Shown here piece by piece: positions 9,771 to 19,484 of a stretch of DNA of 49,451 nucleotides. How positions within the stretch are numbered: position 1 is the stretch's first letter; each line of letters opens with the position of its first letter. Under the pieces are notes generated by a model. That model was given only the letters and a program-made list of their open reading frames with translations, was not told the origin of the DNA and ran no database searches. Both the position numbers and the translations under genes were made by a program. The stretch comes from Azolla pinnata (taxonomy: Eukaryota; Streptophyta; Polypodiopsida; Salviniales; Salviniaceae), in contig JBBBWG010023446.1 in NCBI GenBank assembly GCA_037176905.1, positions 6,839 to 56,289 on the forward strand, given 5' to 3'.

Positions 9771-10110
9771 ACAAGTCACATGACATACATTTAATCACAT
9801 GCATGTAAGCATGGACCATGCACATGACATGTGATGGACATGCATTGCATCACATTCATGCAAGCATTGACCATGCACATGACACATGGCATCGCATGCA
9901 CATGACACATGGCATCGCATGCACAACATGACCCATGGTATCGCATGCACAACATGACCCATGCACATGACCCATGGCATCGTATCCATACAACATGCTT
10001 ACATGACTCTTTGTATAAATAAGACAATTCACATTGATTCATTCAAGCTGAATTAGATCTACCTCCATCAGCGGAGGTGAATCGCTTGTTAGGACCTTGG
10101 TAGGGACATG
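9766..10110 (+). repeat. CATGCACATGAC repeat block, possibly a solo LTR
   Basis: From 9779 to 10005 the sequence is built from degenerate 26-30-bp units around CATGCACATGACACATGGCA. The block begins TGTCATGGACAAG, has a TATA-like TGTATAAATAAG at 10011, and could end at TAGGGACA (10110). That would make a TG...CA-bounded LTR of a second copia family. No convincing target-site duplication is visible, so the LTR reading is tentative. Confidence 0.45.
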
Positions 10111-10429
10111 TAGTGGGGGTGGAGATCATTCAGGTAGTCAATTGTAATTTGATGGTATTTATAGCCAGCACAAATATTTTAAACATGTTGTGGAACAGTT
10201 GTATTTCACAAAGATGGGAATAGCTCTATTTCACAAACATTTGATGTCATATGTGGAGCACCCGTATTTGACACAGATACAGGCCATTTGTGATTAATAT
10301 GATCCCACCAAAATGATAAAACAATGATATATATGCAGCAAAGTTGCGAATTCATCGATCTAGGATTTCATCAGGTTTCAATGCTGAGAGAGGGTTGGAG
10401 AAACATAGGCTTAGTCCAGCTCTTCGATC

Positions 10430-13400
10430 TGGGGGCCACCGCTAGATCAAGCGGGAGGAGCATCTATATTGAGCTCCATCACCATAGCCACCTGCACCAG
10501 GACCACCAATGGGAATGTTAGCACCTCCCTGATACATTCAGGTGATGATAGGATTGCAGATGCCCTTGAGCTCTTTCATCTTGTACTTGAACTCATCGGC
10601 TTCAGCTAGCTGGTTGTGCTCTAGCCACTGGATCGCCTTCTCGACAACATCCTCGATCTTCTTCTTGTCCGCAGCATCGAGTTTGCCAGCGATCTTGCCG
10701 TCGCGAATCGTGTTGCGCATGTTGTAGGCGTAGTTCTTGAGCGCATTCTTGGCTTCCACCTTCTTCTTGACCTCATTGTCCTCGGCCTTGTAGCGCTCCG
10801 CATCCTGCACCATCTTCTCGATCTCTTCCCTGCTGAGCCGGCCCTTGTCGTTGGTGATGGTGATCTTGTTCTTCTGGCCAGTGGCCTTGTCCTCGGCCGA
10901 GACATTGAGGATGCCATTGGCATCGACGTCGAAGCAGACAGCGATTTGGGGAACTCCGCGAGGAGCAGGGGGAATGCCTGAGAGCTCAAACTTGCCCAGC
11001 AAGTTGTTGTCGCGGGTTTGGGTTCTCTCCCCTTCGTAGACTTGGATCAGAACACCAGGCTGGTTATCAGCATCGGTGGAGACAACCTGCTCCTTCTTGG
11101 TGGGGATGTTAGTATTGCGGGAAATTATCACTGTCATAACACCGCCAGCAGTTTCCAGGCCAAGGGAGAATGGAGTAACATCAAGCAAGAGCAGGTCTTG
11201 CACCTTCTCGCTGCCTTCCCCGCTGAGGATCGCAGCTTGCACTGCTGCGCCATAGGCCACCGCCTCATCGGGGTTGATGCTCTTGCACAGCTCCTTGCCG
11301 TTGAAGAACTCCTGCAGCAATTGCTGCACCCTGGGGATGCGGGTGGATCCGCCCACCAGCACCACATCGTGGATCGTGCTCTTGTCCATCTTGGCATCCC
11401 TGAGGCACTTCTCGACATGCTCCATGCACTTGCAGAAGAGGTGCATGTTGAGCTCTTCAAACCTGGCGCGGGTGAGTGTCGAGTAGAAGTCGATGCCCTC
11501 GTAGAAGGAATCGATCTCGATCGTCGTCTGGGCTGTGGATGAGAGCGTTCGCTTGGCTCGCTCGCAGGCATTGCGAAGCCTCTGCAGGGCCCTCGCATTG
11601 CCCACGATATCCTTCTTGTACTTGCGCTTGAACTCGTGAACGAAGTGATTCACCATCTGATCGTCGAAATCCTCCCCTCCCAGGTGGGTACCTCCAGCCG
11701 TGGCCTTCACCTCGAAGATCCCTTCCTCGATCGTCAGCAGGGACACGTCACAGGTTCCCCCACCGAGATCAAAGATGAGCACATTCTTCTCGCCCGTGCT
11801 CGATGTCTTCTTGTCCAATCCGTATGCTAGGGCAGCTGTCGTCGCCTCGTTGATAATCCGCATCACATTCAGCCCCGAGATCCTACCCGCATCCTTCGTC
11901 GCTTGCCTCTGAGAATCGTTGAAGTATGCTGGCACTGTCACCACTGCGTTCTTCACTGATCTTCCCAAGAAGGCCTCAGCTATCTCCTTCATCTTCACGA
12001 GCACCATTGAAGTGATCTCCTCTGCTGCAAACTGCTTCTCCTCACCCTTGTACTGCACCACAATCATCGGCTTATCCCGTGGCCCCGACACTACCTTGAA
12101 AGGCCATAGCTTGATGTCACTTTGCACCGATGCATCTGAGAACCGTCTCCCAATCAGCCTTTTCACATCTGTAGCCACCAAGTAGATAAGATGATATCAT
12201 TGAATTTTTTAGGCTTTACAGCAGCTATTCAGGAGAAAAACTGGAAATAAAAGATTCCCCTTTAGCAAAAAAAAGAGCAAACATCGAGGAAATGAATGAT
12301 TCAATAGGGAATCGCTCTTGGTCTGCTAGGCCAAGACTTCACAGAATTATTAGAAGTGAAAAACCACTAGATTTCGTAGCCATTGTTAATTGTTCTAGCC
12401 ACATGTATTCACATTATAAGCTTGTGTGTGTGTGAGTGAGTGAGTATATTATGTGTGTGAAAAGGGCATATAACTTAGGTGGCTCTTGAATGGTGAAAAT
12501 GACACACAAATTAGGTGGATTTTGTATGTATGAAAAGGGCACATAAGTTAGGTGGTGCCCAAAAGCAATCTTATACCTTAAGTGTGAAATGATAGGGAAC
12601 ATTTTGTCTATAAAAAGGCTCTATTGTGAAGGGTAAGGAGACACTCCTAGAGACTCAACGATCCTTCTCTTCATACTCTTTTTCACATATATCTCTTGGG
12701 GACTATCTTTGGAGAAGGTAGCTTCACTTTTACTCATCTCGTGACAAGGAGGCGGCACCCCAAGCATCACTATCCTCAACACCTCTTATGGTTGTGAGGT
12801 ATTTTTATTGTTTTTGCTTTGTATTATCTATGTTAGAGTGTTTATAAATATACTGTAACTTTATTTGTTGTATCATTTATTCATTTGATACTGAAAAAGT
12901 TTTGGACTTTGTCCCATAATTTTTTTTCTCTCCATTTGAGGGGTTTCCATGTTAAAATTTTGGTGTCTTGTTTATTGTCTTTTGCTCTATATTCTACTCT
13001 TACCTCTTCATCCTTCTCAATCTTTCTTTCTTTCTTTCTTTCTCCTTCTTTCCCTCATTTTCCCAACAGCCACTACTTGCCAATCAACAAGTCAATAGAT
13101 GCATTTCCCCGTAGCTAACAGAATGAATATTGGGAAATGGATGTCTCCCCCAAAATTTTGCATGATCTCTCCAATAGATGCTGCTACTACCTTCTATTAT
13201 TCTAGATTCAATAATAGAATGAAATGCAAGAAAGATGACACACTTCATAGAAAGAATCGAGTAGATTGATTGATCCATCACTTACTAAAGACGGTGTTAA
13301 TCGGATTCCTGGCGACTTGGTTCTTGGCAGCATCACCGATGAGCCTTTCCATGTCTGTGAAGGCGACATAGGAAGGAGTAGTCCGATTCCCCTAGTCGTT

Positions 13401-13502
13401 GGCGATGATCTCGACGCGATCATGTTGCCACACACCGACGCAGGAGTAGGTTGTGCCAAGGTCAATTCCGATGCTAGGGCCTTCTGTGCTGCTGGAAACC
13501 AT
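10430..13502 (-). pseudogene. Cytosolic HSP70 pseudogene (unit 1 copy)
   Basis: The copy has the same two-exon layout as the intact gene. Exon 1 runs 13502-13286, starting [20 protein letters not shown]. Exon 2 starts at 12168 ([12 protein letters not shown]) and is open to 10538. It cannot make a full HSP70. In exon 1, [12 protein letters not shown] has TAG for the Gln codon. In exon 2, the Arg codon after CNPII(A/T) is TGA, removing the last ~35 residues. Beyond that the tail (QYGAPPSG in the intact copy) is frameshifted and reaches a further stop. Conserved residues are also altered: [12 protein letters not shown] is [12 protein letters not shown], and [11 protein letters not shown] has Cys for Phe. 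The intron carries a solo LTR. Both nonsense changes are C-to-T on the coding strand, as expected from methylcytosine deamination. Confidence 0.93.
12389..13068 (+). mobile_element. Solo copia LTR inside the HSP70 pseudogene intron
   Basis: The 680 bp begin TGTTAATTGTTCTAGCCACA and end TTTTCCCAACA. They belong to the same family as the LTR at 8137-8863 but have no internal region beside them. The flanks are GCCAT (left) and GCCAC (right), a 5-bp target-site duplication with one difference. The paralogous intron at about 21429 has the empty site, GTAGCC-type sequence followed directly by ACTACTTGCC. The LTR therefore inserted after the duplication and then lost its body by LTR-LTR recombination. 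Confidence 0.9.
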
Positions 13503-13589
13503 GAAGGACGAAGCTCTTGAAAAACAGACTTTAAGCACACAGAAGAAAGAAGTCTCTAGAGGTTAGAGATCGACGGAATGTCTAAGCTA

Positions 13590-13591
13590 TG

Positions 13592-13648
<57 letters not shown>
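13590..13648. repeat. (GA)n expansion in the pseudogene 5' leader
   Basis: A GA dinucleotide run of nearly 60 bp (TC on the gene's strand) occupies the place where the intact copy has only a short GGGGAGAGAGAGAGAG at about 22028-22043. Confidence 0.9.
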
Positions 13649-13651
<3 letters not shown>

Positions 13652-13740
13652 ACTGAGAGCGCTGTCATTGGAGAACTATGTTTGCGGGAAATCGATTTCG
13701 AAAGACTGAGATGGTTTTCGGCGATGGCAATCGAGCAAAG

Positions 13741-13748
13741 CTTTTATA
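13741..13748 (-). promoter_or_regulatory. TATA box of the HSP70 pseudogene
   Basis: TATAAAAG on the minus strand, aligned with the TATA box at 22133-22126 of the intact copy and about 240 bp upstream of the start codon. The upstream heat-shock element is degenerate here: after GGTTCCAGA (13786-13794) the third repeat is replaced by GGGGTGT. Confidence 0.75.
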
Positions 13749-13979
13749 GGAGCCGAGAAATGGAAGTCTACCGATCCTTCTGGTGGGTTCCAGAGGGGTG
13801 TGCATCAAACAACCATTCAACTCGCCCATTTCTGTTGACGATTCATGAAAAAATGTACAGCGTGCGATCGCAGCCACGGTCGCACCCATTGAAATCTATG
13901 TGATCGTTCAGTCGATCCAATGTTGTTTTGTCAATCCCTCTCTAACCTCTCTGGCCACCGTCGGGCCCCGTATTGGCTC

Positions 13980-14222
13980 AGTCATGCCCATGCAAGATTC
14001 GCTGACCACAGATATGCCCATATATTTAAGTATACTCTAACCTTTCGATGAAATCCTGATATTCTTGGTGTTGTCTCACCTTCCATTGAAATCTGGCCTT
14101 CCTGCATTGTGCGACCTTCAAGTTTGGCCTTGAGGCACTCCGATCTTTGGGTTTGACCTTTAGGCATTGTGACCTTTAGGCCAAAATCTGGCCTTTGATC
14201 ATTCTCTCCAATAACTAATGAT
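13980..14222. repeat. Terminal 'tctggcctt' repeats of unit 1
   Basis: Degenerate GACCTT(C/T)A(A/G)GTTTGGCCTT and AAATCTGGCCTTTGATCATT units match 22960-23205 nearly base for base. They end at AATAACTAATGATAG, which mirrors AATAACTAACGATAGG at 23205 and so marks the duplication boundary. Confidence 0.8.
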
Positions 14223-15200
14223 AGTGTTGTAGGAGGAAGAGATGCCTGTCACATAGCATGGTGTTGGTGCCATGGTGATGATGGTGATGATCATGATGAT
14301 GATGCAAGGGCACAAGATGGAGGGAGTTCTTGTTGTAGGAGAAGACAGAAGTCGGAATGCAAGGTGGAAGCTTTACGCCATAGCCTGGTGGTGATGGTTC
14401 CATGGTGATGATGATGGTGTTTAGGGCACAAGATTCAGGGAGTTCTTGCTGTAGGAGAAGACAGAAGTCTAAAGGCAAGGTGGAAGCTTCACGCCATAGC
14501 CTGGTGGTGATGGTGCCATGGTGATGATGATGGGTGTTTAGGGCACAAGATTCAGGGAGTTCTTGTTGTAGGAGAAGACAGAAGTCTGAAGGCAAGGTGG
14601 AAGCTTCACGCCATAGCCTGGTGGTGATGGTGCCATGGTGATGATGATGGGTGTTTAGGGCACAAGATTCAGGGAGTTCTTGTTGTAGGAGAAGACAGAA
14701 GTCTNNNNNNNNNNNNNNNNNNNNNNNNNNNNNNNNNNNNNNNNNNNNNNNNNNNNNNNNNNNNNNNNNNNNNNNNNNNNNNNNNNNNNNNNNNNNNNNN
14801 NNNNTGGTGCCATGGTGATGATGATGGGTGTTTAGGGCACAAGATTCAGGGAGTTCTTGTTGTAGGAGAAGACAGAAGTCTACATGCAAGGTGGAAGCTT
14901 CACGCCATAGCCTGGTGGTGATGGTGCCATGCTGATGATGGGTGTTTAGGGCACAAGATTCAGGGAGTTCTTGTTGTAGGAGAAGACAAGAAGTCTAAAT
15001 GCAAGGTGGAAGCTTCACGCCATAGCCTGGTGATGGGGCCATGGTGATGATGATGGTGTTTAGGGCACAAGATTCAGGGAGTTCTTGTTGTAGGAGAAGA
15101 CAGAAGTCTAAAGGCAAGGTGGAAGCTTCACGCCATAGCCTGGTGATGGTGCCATGGTGATGGTGCCCTGGCGATGATGATGGTGTTTAGGGCACGAGAT
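14223..15200. repeat. 117-bp minisatellite upstream of the PPR gene
   Basis: Eight or nine units of about 113-117 bp share TTCTTGTTGTAGGAGAAGAC, AGAAGTCTAAAGGCAAGGTG, GAAGCTTCACGCCATAGCC, a GATGATGATG tract and GTTTAGGGCACAAGATTCAG. Because 117 is a multiple of three, a minus-strand frame (14889-14215) stays open through every unit with a 39-residue period (LLLQQELPESCAL ... HHHHHGT). About 2.5 diverged units occur at 7080-7380 in unit 1. An assembly gap interrupts the array. Confidence 0.92.
14705..14804. other. Assembly gap (100 N)
   Basis: Exactly 100 N within the 117-bp minisatellite, so the true number of units is unknown. Confidence 0.99.
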
Positions 15201-15205
15201 CCTTT

Positions 15206-18200
15206 GTGAGCTGTGCCCTGTTCATCTCTGCATGTCTTGCAGCGTGCCTTTCAGATCATCTCCGCAGTGTGGCCATGGCAGTGCAAGCTGCATTGGTGAG
15301 CATGGAGCCTGACTCTCCTGCTCCTTGCTCTCCTTGTACTTTGGCATCATTGTGCACAGGAGAAGAAGAAGAAGAAGAAGAAGAAGAAGAAGAAGAATCT
15401 ACAATGCCTTGTCTCAAACAAAGCTTGGAAATCGGCATGGGTGAAAGCTTTCTTCATGCTCTGTGCCAGAAAGGGGAGCTTGATCTGGCCATGGATGCCT
15501 TGAACCAGATTCATGGTGCCCTCTCCACCAGCACATACCTGTCGATCCTCGCGCTCTGCACCAAGAGGAAAGCTCTTCCTCATGTCAACAAAGTGCACTT
15601 GCATCTGCTTCGGCACCATGTCCATGTGCCCGGATTCTTGGGCGACTACCTGGTCATGTCTCTGGCAAAATGTGGTGGCATCGACGATGCTGCGAAGCTC
15701 TTTGCTTCGCTACCTTCCCACACGGTTTACTCCTGGACTGCCTTGATCTCTGCCAAAGTTAGTTGCGGATTCAGCGAAGAGGCGTTGGAAATGTATAAGC
15801 AGATGCGAGAGGAAGATGTGGAACCGAGCGATTACACCTTTGTTAGCCTGTTCAAAGCGTGCGCGAATGTTCAGGACCTCGAGTATGGCAGAGTTTTGCA
15901 TGCCGATGCATGCAAAAGAGGACTGGTTTCGGATGTTTTCGTCGGAAGCGCATTGATCAGCATGTATGGCAAGTGCGATGCTTTCTCGGAAGCTGGTTGT
16001 GTGTTTACCGTGTTGGCTTGCTTAGACACGGTACTGTGGAATGCGATGCTATCTGTCTACGTCGAGCAAGGTCAAGGAGAGAAGGTCTTGCATATGTACA
16101 GGCAGATGAATGAAGAATGTGTGAGACTAGATCAACTGACGCTCGTATTCGCTCTCCAAGCATGTTGCATGCTTATTGAGAAAGCAAAGGATCCTTGTAC
16201 CCCAGGCCGAATGGCGAAAGCTATGGTTCTAGATATTGGGCATGCTTTACATGCCGATTACAAAAGAATGGATCCTAACATCTTTGTCGACAATACTCTC
16301 ATGACCTTCTACGGAAAATGTGGCTCAGTTAGAGAAGCCGAGAACATATTCGGTGCGCTTGCCCATCGGAGCGTTGTCTCATGGAACGCTATGATCTCGG
16401 TTTATGTCGAGCAAGGCAGCGGAGAGGAAGCTTTGCTGATGTACAAACAGATGCAATCGGAGTGTCTAAACCCCGAACAAAGAACTCTTTTGTTTGCTCT
16501 ACAAGCATGTGTTATATTACTAGAGAAGAATCTCTGTACAGAATATTGTGCATCGAATTCGATACCTCTAGAAATCGGGCAAGCTATACATTGTGATGCT
16601 TGCAGTGGGGCTTATGAGCTCAATATCTTCACAAGTACAGCACTCTTGAGCTTGTATGGGAAATCTGGTGCCATAGCAGAAGCTGAAGCTATATTTGCTG
16701 CACTCCCTCGCCATGACGAAATCGTGTGGAATGCGTTGCTGTCAGCATATATCGAACAGGGACAAGGACAAAAGGCTTTGAGATTGTACCGACAAATGCA
16801 CGAGGAAGGAATCAGACCAGGGCAAGTGGGGAACATGCTTGCTCTTCAGGCGTGCTGCATCGTGCGGGACGAAGAAGAAGAAGACAATCTCGAGGTAGAT
16901 CAAGAAAATGTGGCGGTCATGTCTCTTGAAATCGGGCAGGGATTGCATGCTGATGCCCATAAAAGAGGCTTTGCATCTGATTCTCACTTTGCGAGTGCCC
17001 TTCTGACATTGTATGTTAAGCTTGGTCAAGTCAGGAAAGCCGAGGATGTGTTCAGTATGTTGGCCCAGTGTGATCTCGTGCTATGGACGGTGATGCTCGG
17101 TGCGTATGTTGATCAAGGCCAAGGAGATGTGGCATTGCAGTTGCATGCAGAAATGCACAAGGAAGGTGTGGGATCAGACCAGCACTCTCTTGTATTTGCC
17201 CTCCAGGCATGTTGCCTCCTTGTTGCAGAGGACGATGATCTCGTTCCTCATGGAGGAGAAACTTCAGTAAACACGATGGCTCTCGAAATCGGAGGAGCAT
17301 TGCATGCAGAGGCTTGTAGCGAAGACATGCTATCGAATGTCTTTGTCGGGAACGCTTTGCTCGCTATGTACGGTAAATGCGGGGTGATCGAGATGGCGGA
17401 GAACGTATTCGATTCTATGCGCGAACGCAATTCGAGCTCTTGGAATGGGATGCTCTCGGCATACGTCGAAAACGCAGAGGAGGAGAAGGCGGTAGGGCTA
17501 TACCACAAAATGAAGCAACAGCAGCAGCAGCAACCGAGAAGTGAGCTGCTAAATGACAGCACTTTCACAAGCATTTTAAGAGTTTCCAGAAGCTCGGAGC
17601 TCTGCAAGATGATTCACTTCGACGTTGTCTCAGCTGGATGCGAACAAAGTCTTTCGGTGGCAGCCTCTTTGGTTCATGCATATGGCAGTTGTGCAAGCAT
17701 GGTGGATGGGCAAGCTGTTTTCGACGGACTGCATGAGGCTGATTTAGTGCTCTGGAACGCATGCATCGATGGTCATGCGGGAGAAGGGCAGTTCATATCC
17801 TGTCTTCAGATGTTCCAGTGCTTCTTGCTTCATGCAGGCATGCTTCCTGATGAAGTTTCTCTGACCTCGATCCTTTCCGTTTGCAGCCACACTGGGCATG
17901 TCTCCGAAGCTCTGGAACTCTTTGAAGACATGGTGGGAGATGGTGGTGGGTTCAATCCCAACCCGAAACATTATGGCATTTTGCTGGATCTGCTCGGGCG
18001 AGCTGGGGATTTCAGAAGGGTGGAGAGCTTCTTGTTGAGGATGCCGATGCCGATGAATCTCGCAATGTGGTCTTCTCTGTTGGGTGCATGCAGTGTGCAT
18101 GGCAATGTGGAGCTTGCAAAGCATGCATTTGAGAGTGCAGTTCGATTGCAGCCGAAGCAGACGACTGCTTACATTGTCATGTCGAACATGTCTATCGACG

Positions 18201-18226
18201 CTGGCTTGCTTGACGATGCAGTCTGA
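15206..18226 (+). CDS. PLS-class pentatricopeptide repeat (PPR) protein, E-type end, no DYW domain
   Basis: A single-exon gene for up to 1006 residues. A second in-frame ATG at 15275 (MAVQAALVSM) may be the true start. PPR proteins bind RNA in plastids or mitochondria, and the PLS class usually serves C-to-U editing. P, L and S motifs run from about residue 85 to 850, with typical phrases (DVFVGSALISMYGKC, VVSWNAMISVYVEQG, EEALEMYKQM). The end resembles an E motif (HYGILLDLLGRAG ... WSSLLGACSVHGNVELAKHA) but stops at GLLDDAV, before any complete E2 or DYW domain. A deaminase partner would therefore have to be supplied in trans. Several L motifs carry extra 15-30-residue linkers, many of them acidic, before LEIGxxLHADA. 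A poly-Glu tract lies near residue 53 and a poly-Gln tract near residue 772. Its unit 1 paralogue has been deleted. Confidence 0.93.
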   Translation: MSCALFISACLAACLSDHLRSVAMAVQAALVSMEPDSPAPCSPCTLASLCTGEEEEEEEEEEEESTMPCLKQSLEIGMGESFLHALCQKGELDLAMDALNQIHGALSTSTYLSILALCTKRKALPHVNKVHLHLLRHHVHVPGFLGDYLVMSLAKCGGIDDAAKLFASLPSHTVYSWTALISAKVSCGFSEEALEMYKQMREEDVEPSDYTFVSLFKACANVQDLEYGRVLHADACKRGLVSDVFVGSALISMYGKCDAFSEAGCVFTVLACLDTVLWNAMLSVYVEQGQGEKVLHMYRQMNEECVRLDQLTLVFALQACCMLIEKAKDPCTPGRMAKAMVLDIGHALHADYKRMDPNIFVDNTLMTFYGKCGSVREAENIFGALAHRSVVSWNAMISVYVEQGSGEEALLMYKQMQSECLNPEQRTLLFALQACVILLEKNLCTEYCASNSIPLEIGQAIHCDACSGAYELNIFTSTALLSLYGKSGAIAEAEAIFAALPRHDEIVWNALLSAYIEQGQGQKALRLYRQMHEEGIRPGQVGNMLALQACCIVRDEEEEDNLEVDQENVAVMSLEIGQGLHADAHKRGFASDSHFASALLTLYVKLGQVRKAEDVFSMLAQCDLVLWTVMLGAYVDQGQGDVALQLHAEMHKEGVGSDQHSLVFALQACCLLVAEDDDLVPHGGETSVNTMALEIGGALHAEACSEDMLSNVFVGNALLAMYGKCGVIEMAENVFDSMRERNSSSWNGMLSAYVENAEEEKAVGLYHKMKQQQQQQPRSELLNDSTFTSILRVSRSSELCKMIHFDVVSAGCEQSLSVAASLVHAYGSCASMVDGQAVFDGLHEADLVLWNACIDGHAGEGQFISCLQMFQCFLLHAGMLPDEVSLTSILSVCSHTGHVSEALELFEDMVGDGGGFNPNPKHYGILLDLLGRAGDFRRVESFLLRMPMPMNLAMWSSLLGACSVHGNVELAKHAFESAVRLQPKQTTAYIVMSNMSIDAGLLDDAV

Positions 18227-19484
18227 TGTCGAAGATATAAATAAAGACTTCGATCGATACTTGATGGACTGTAATGTATATTATACATGGCACTGTGGGC
18301 ACTAGCAAATGCAGCACCAAGCAACAGCTAAAATGGAAGGCATTTTGTGGGGAGGAAGGGTTTGAGAAGGAGATGCATATTGTGCATTTTGGCATGCAAT
18401 TGCAATGCTGCATCTCCTCGGCCTTCTTGGTCATTACATTTCTCGGATTTGTCTCCAATTTTTTTGGTTGAAACCATTTCCAAAATCAGGACCGCAAAAA
18501 TGCCCACCAATTATTTATTCAAGGCCTGATACATTCACCCAATGTCTCATAGGGCTGCAACACGTTTGTGATTATATTTTGGGACATTTCCGTAGCAACT
18601 GTAATATAATAACTCAAAAGATTAGTAGGCGTTTATTATGATTAGGGTACTAAGATGGGGGATTAGGGATTTTACGATGGGGATTATAATGGGATTAAGG
18701 GCTTTGGAGGAACTACGTTCAACTTCTCATTGTCCGTCACATATATTGCTGACCCAAAACATAATGTGTATTAGATCAGCCAACTGAGTGAGATTATATG
18801 ATTCAACATCTGCGATGATTCCCAACTAGTGATGCAGGATTGCCTCTTGCCCACGAGATATCAGAGTTCCAATCATCCAATAATGGAGAGCATTAGACTT
18901 TGAACTCGTTAGTTTTTATCATCTACCAAGGACAAGCAACTCTTGTTAATTTTTATCGTCTACAGAGGACGAGATACCTCTTGTATTCCATCAAATACCA
19001 CGTATTGGTAATGAATTCCACTAGAGGTAATCATTCAGCTAGTCATTGTAGTTTGATGGGATTTATAGCTAGCACAAATATTTTAAACATGTTGTGGAAC
19101 AGCTGTATTTCACAAAGATTGGAGCAGCTCTATTTCACAAACATATAATGTCATATGTGGAGCGGCCGTATTTCACACAGATACAGGCCATGTGAAGGAA
19201 AATAGGCAATTGAACTCAAAATACTCTGATTGAAAACCCAAGTACTTGTGTGAGTTCCAACCTTTCAATTCAAATTACAGAGGAGAGCTAGGTGTGTAAT
19301 AACAAGCTTCTATCAGAAACAGAATTAAAAAAGAGTAATAACATGGGAAGGAGTGGGAGCTTAAGCAAAACAGATCCCACCAAAATGATAAAAACAAAGA
19401 TATATATGCAGCAGAGTTGCGAATTCACCCATCTAGGATTTCATCAGGTTTCAATGCTGAGAGAGGGATGGAGAAACATAAGGC
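18227..19484. other. Convergent spacer between the PPR and HSP70 3' ends
   Basis: No gene. The sequence aligns with 7431-8130 and 10120-10430 of unit 1. One copy of the core found in the 4.3-5.4 kb array (AACTCAAAATACTCTGATTG) lies near 19210. Both flanking genes must terminate here; no unambiguous poly(A) signal was singled out. Confidence 0.7.

Larger units (their letters stand above)
7080..14222. repeat. Segmental duplication, unit 1 (decayed)
   Basis: This block is collinear with 14223-23205. Matching landmarks are the GGGCACAAGATTCAGGGAGT minisatellite, the PPR 3' end and its downstream sequence (7383-8100 versus 18180-18900), the HSP70 3' flank (10120-10430 versus 19030-19484), the HSP70 exons and intron, the promoter, and the 'tctggcctt' terminal repeats (13980-14222 versus 22960-23205). 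Unit 1 has lost the PPR coding region and gained LTR-element insertions at 8137-10110 and 12389-13068. Confidence 0.88.

Noticed and set aside
11018..11542. Plus-strand frames antisense to the HSP70 copies (also 20115-20615, 20718-21083)
   Set aside because: Long antisense frames are a known by-product of HSP70 codon usage; no independent gene features.
8137..13068. A single giant LTR element that captured the HSP70 gene between its two LTRs
   Set aside because: The LTR at 12389 has its own target-site duplication and an empty site in the paralogue. The HSP70 layout continues beyond it exactly as in unit 2, and the flanks of the two LTRs do not match.
14215..14889. A 39-residue-repeat protein gene on the minus strand
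   Set aside because: The open frame follows from a 117-bp stop-free unit, and no start context, promoter or domain supports a gene. Kept only as a finding to test.
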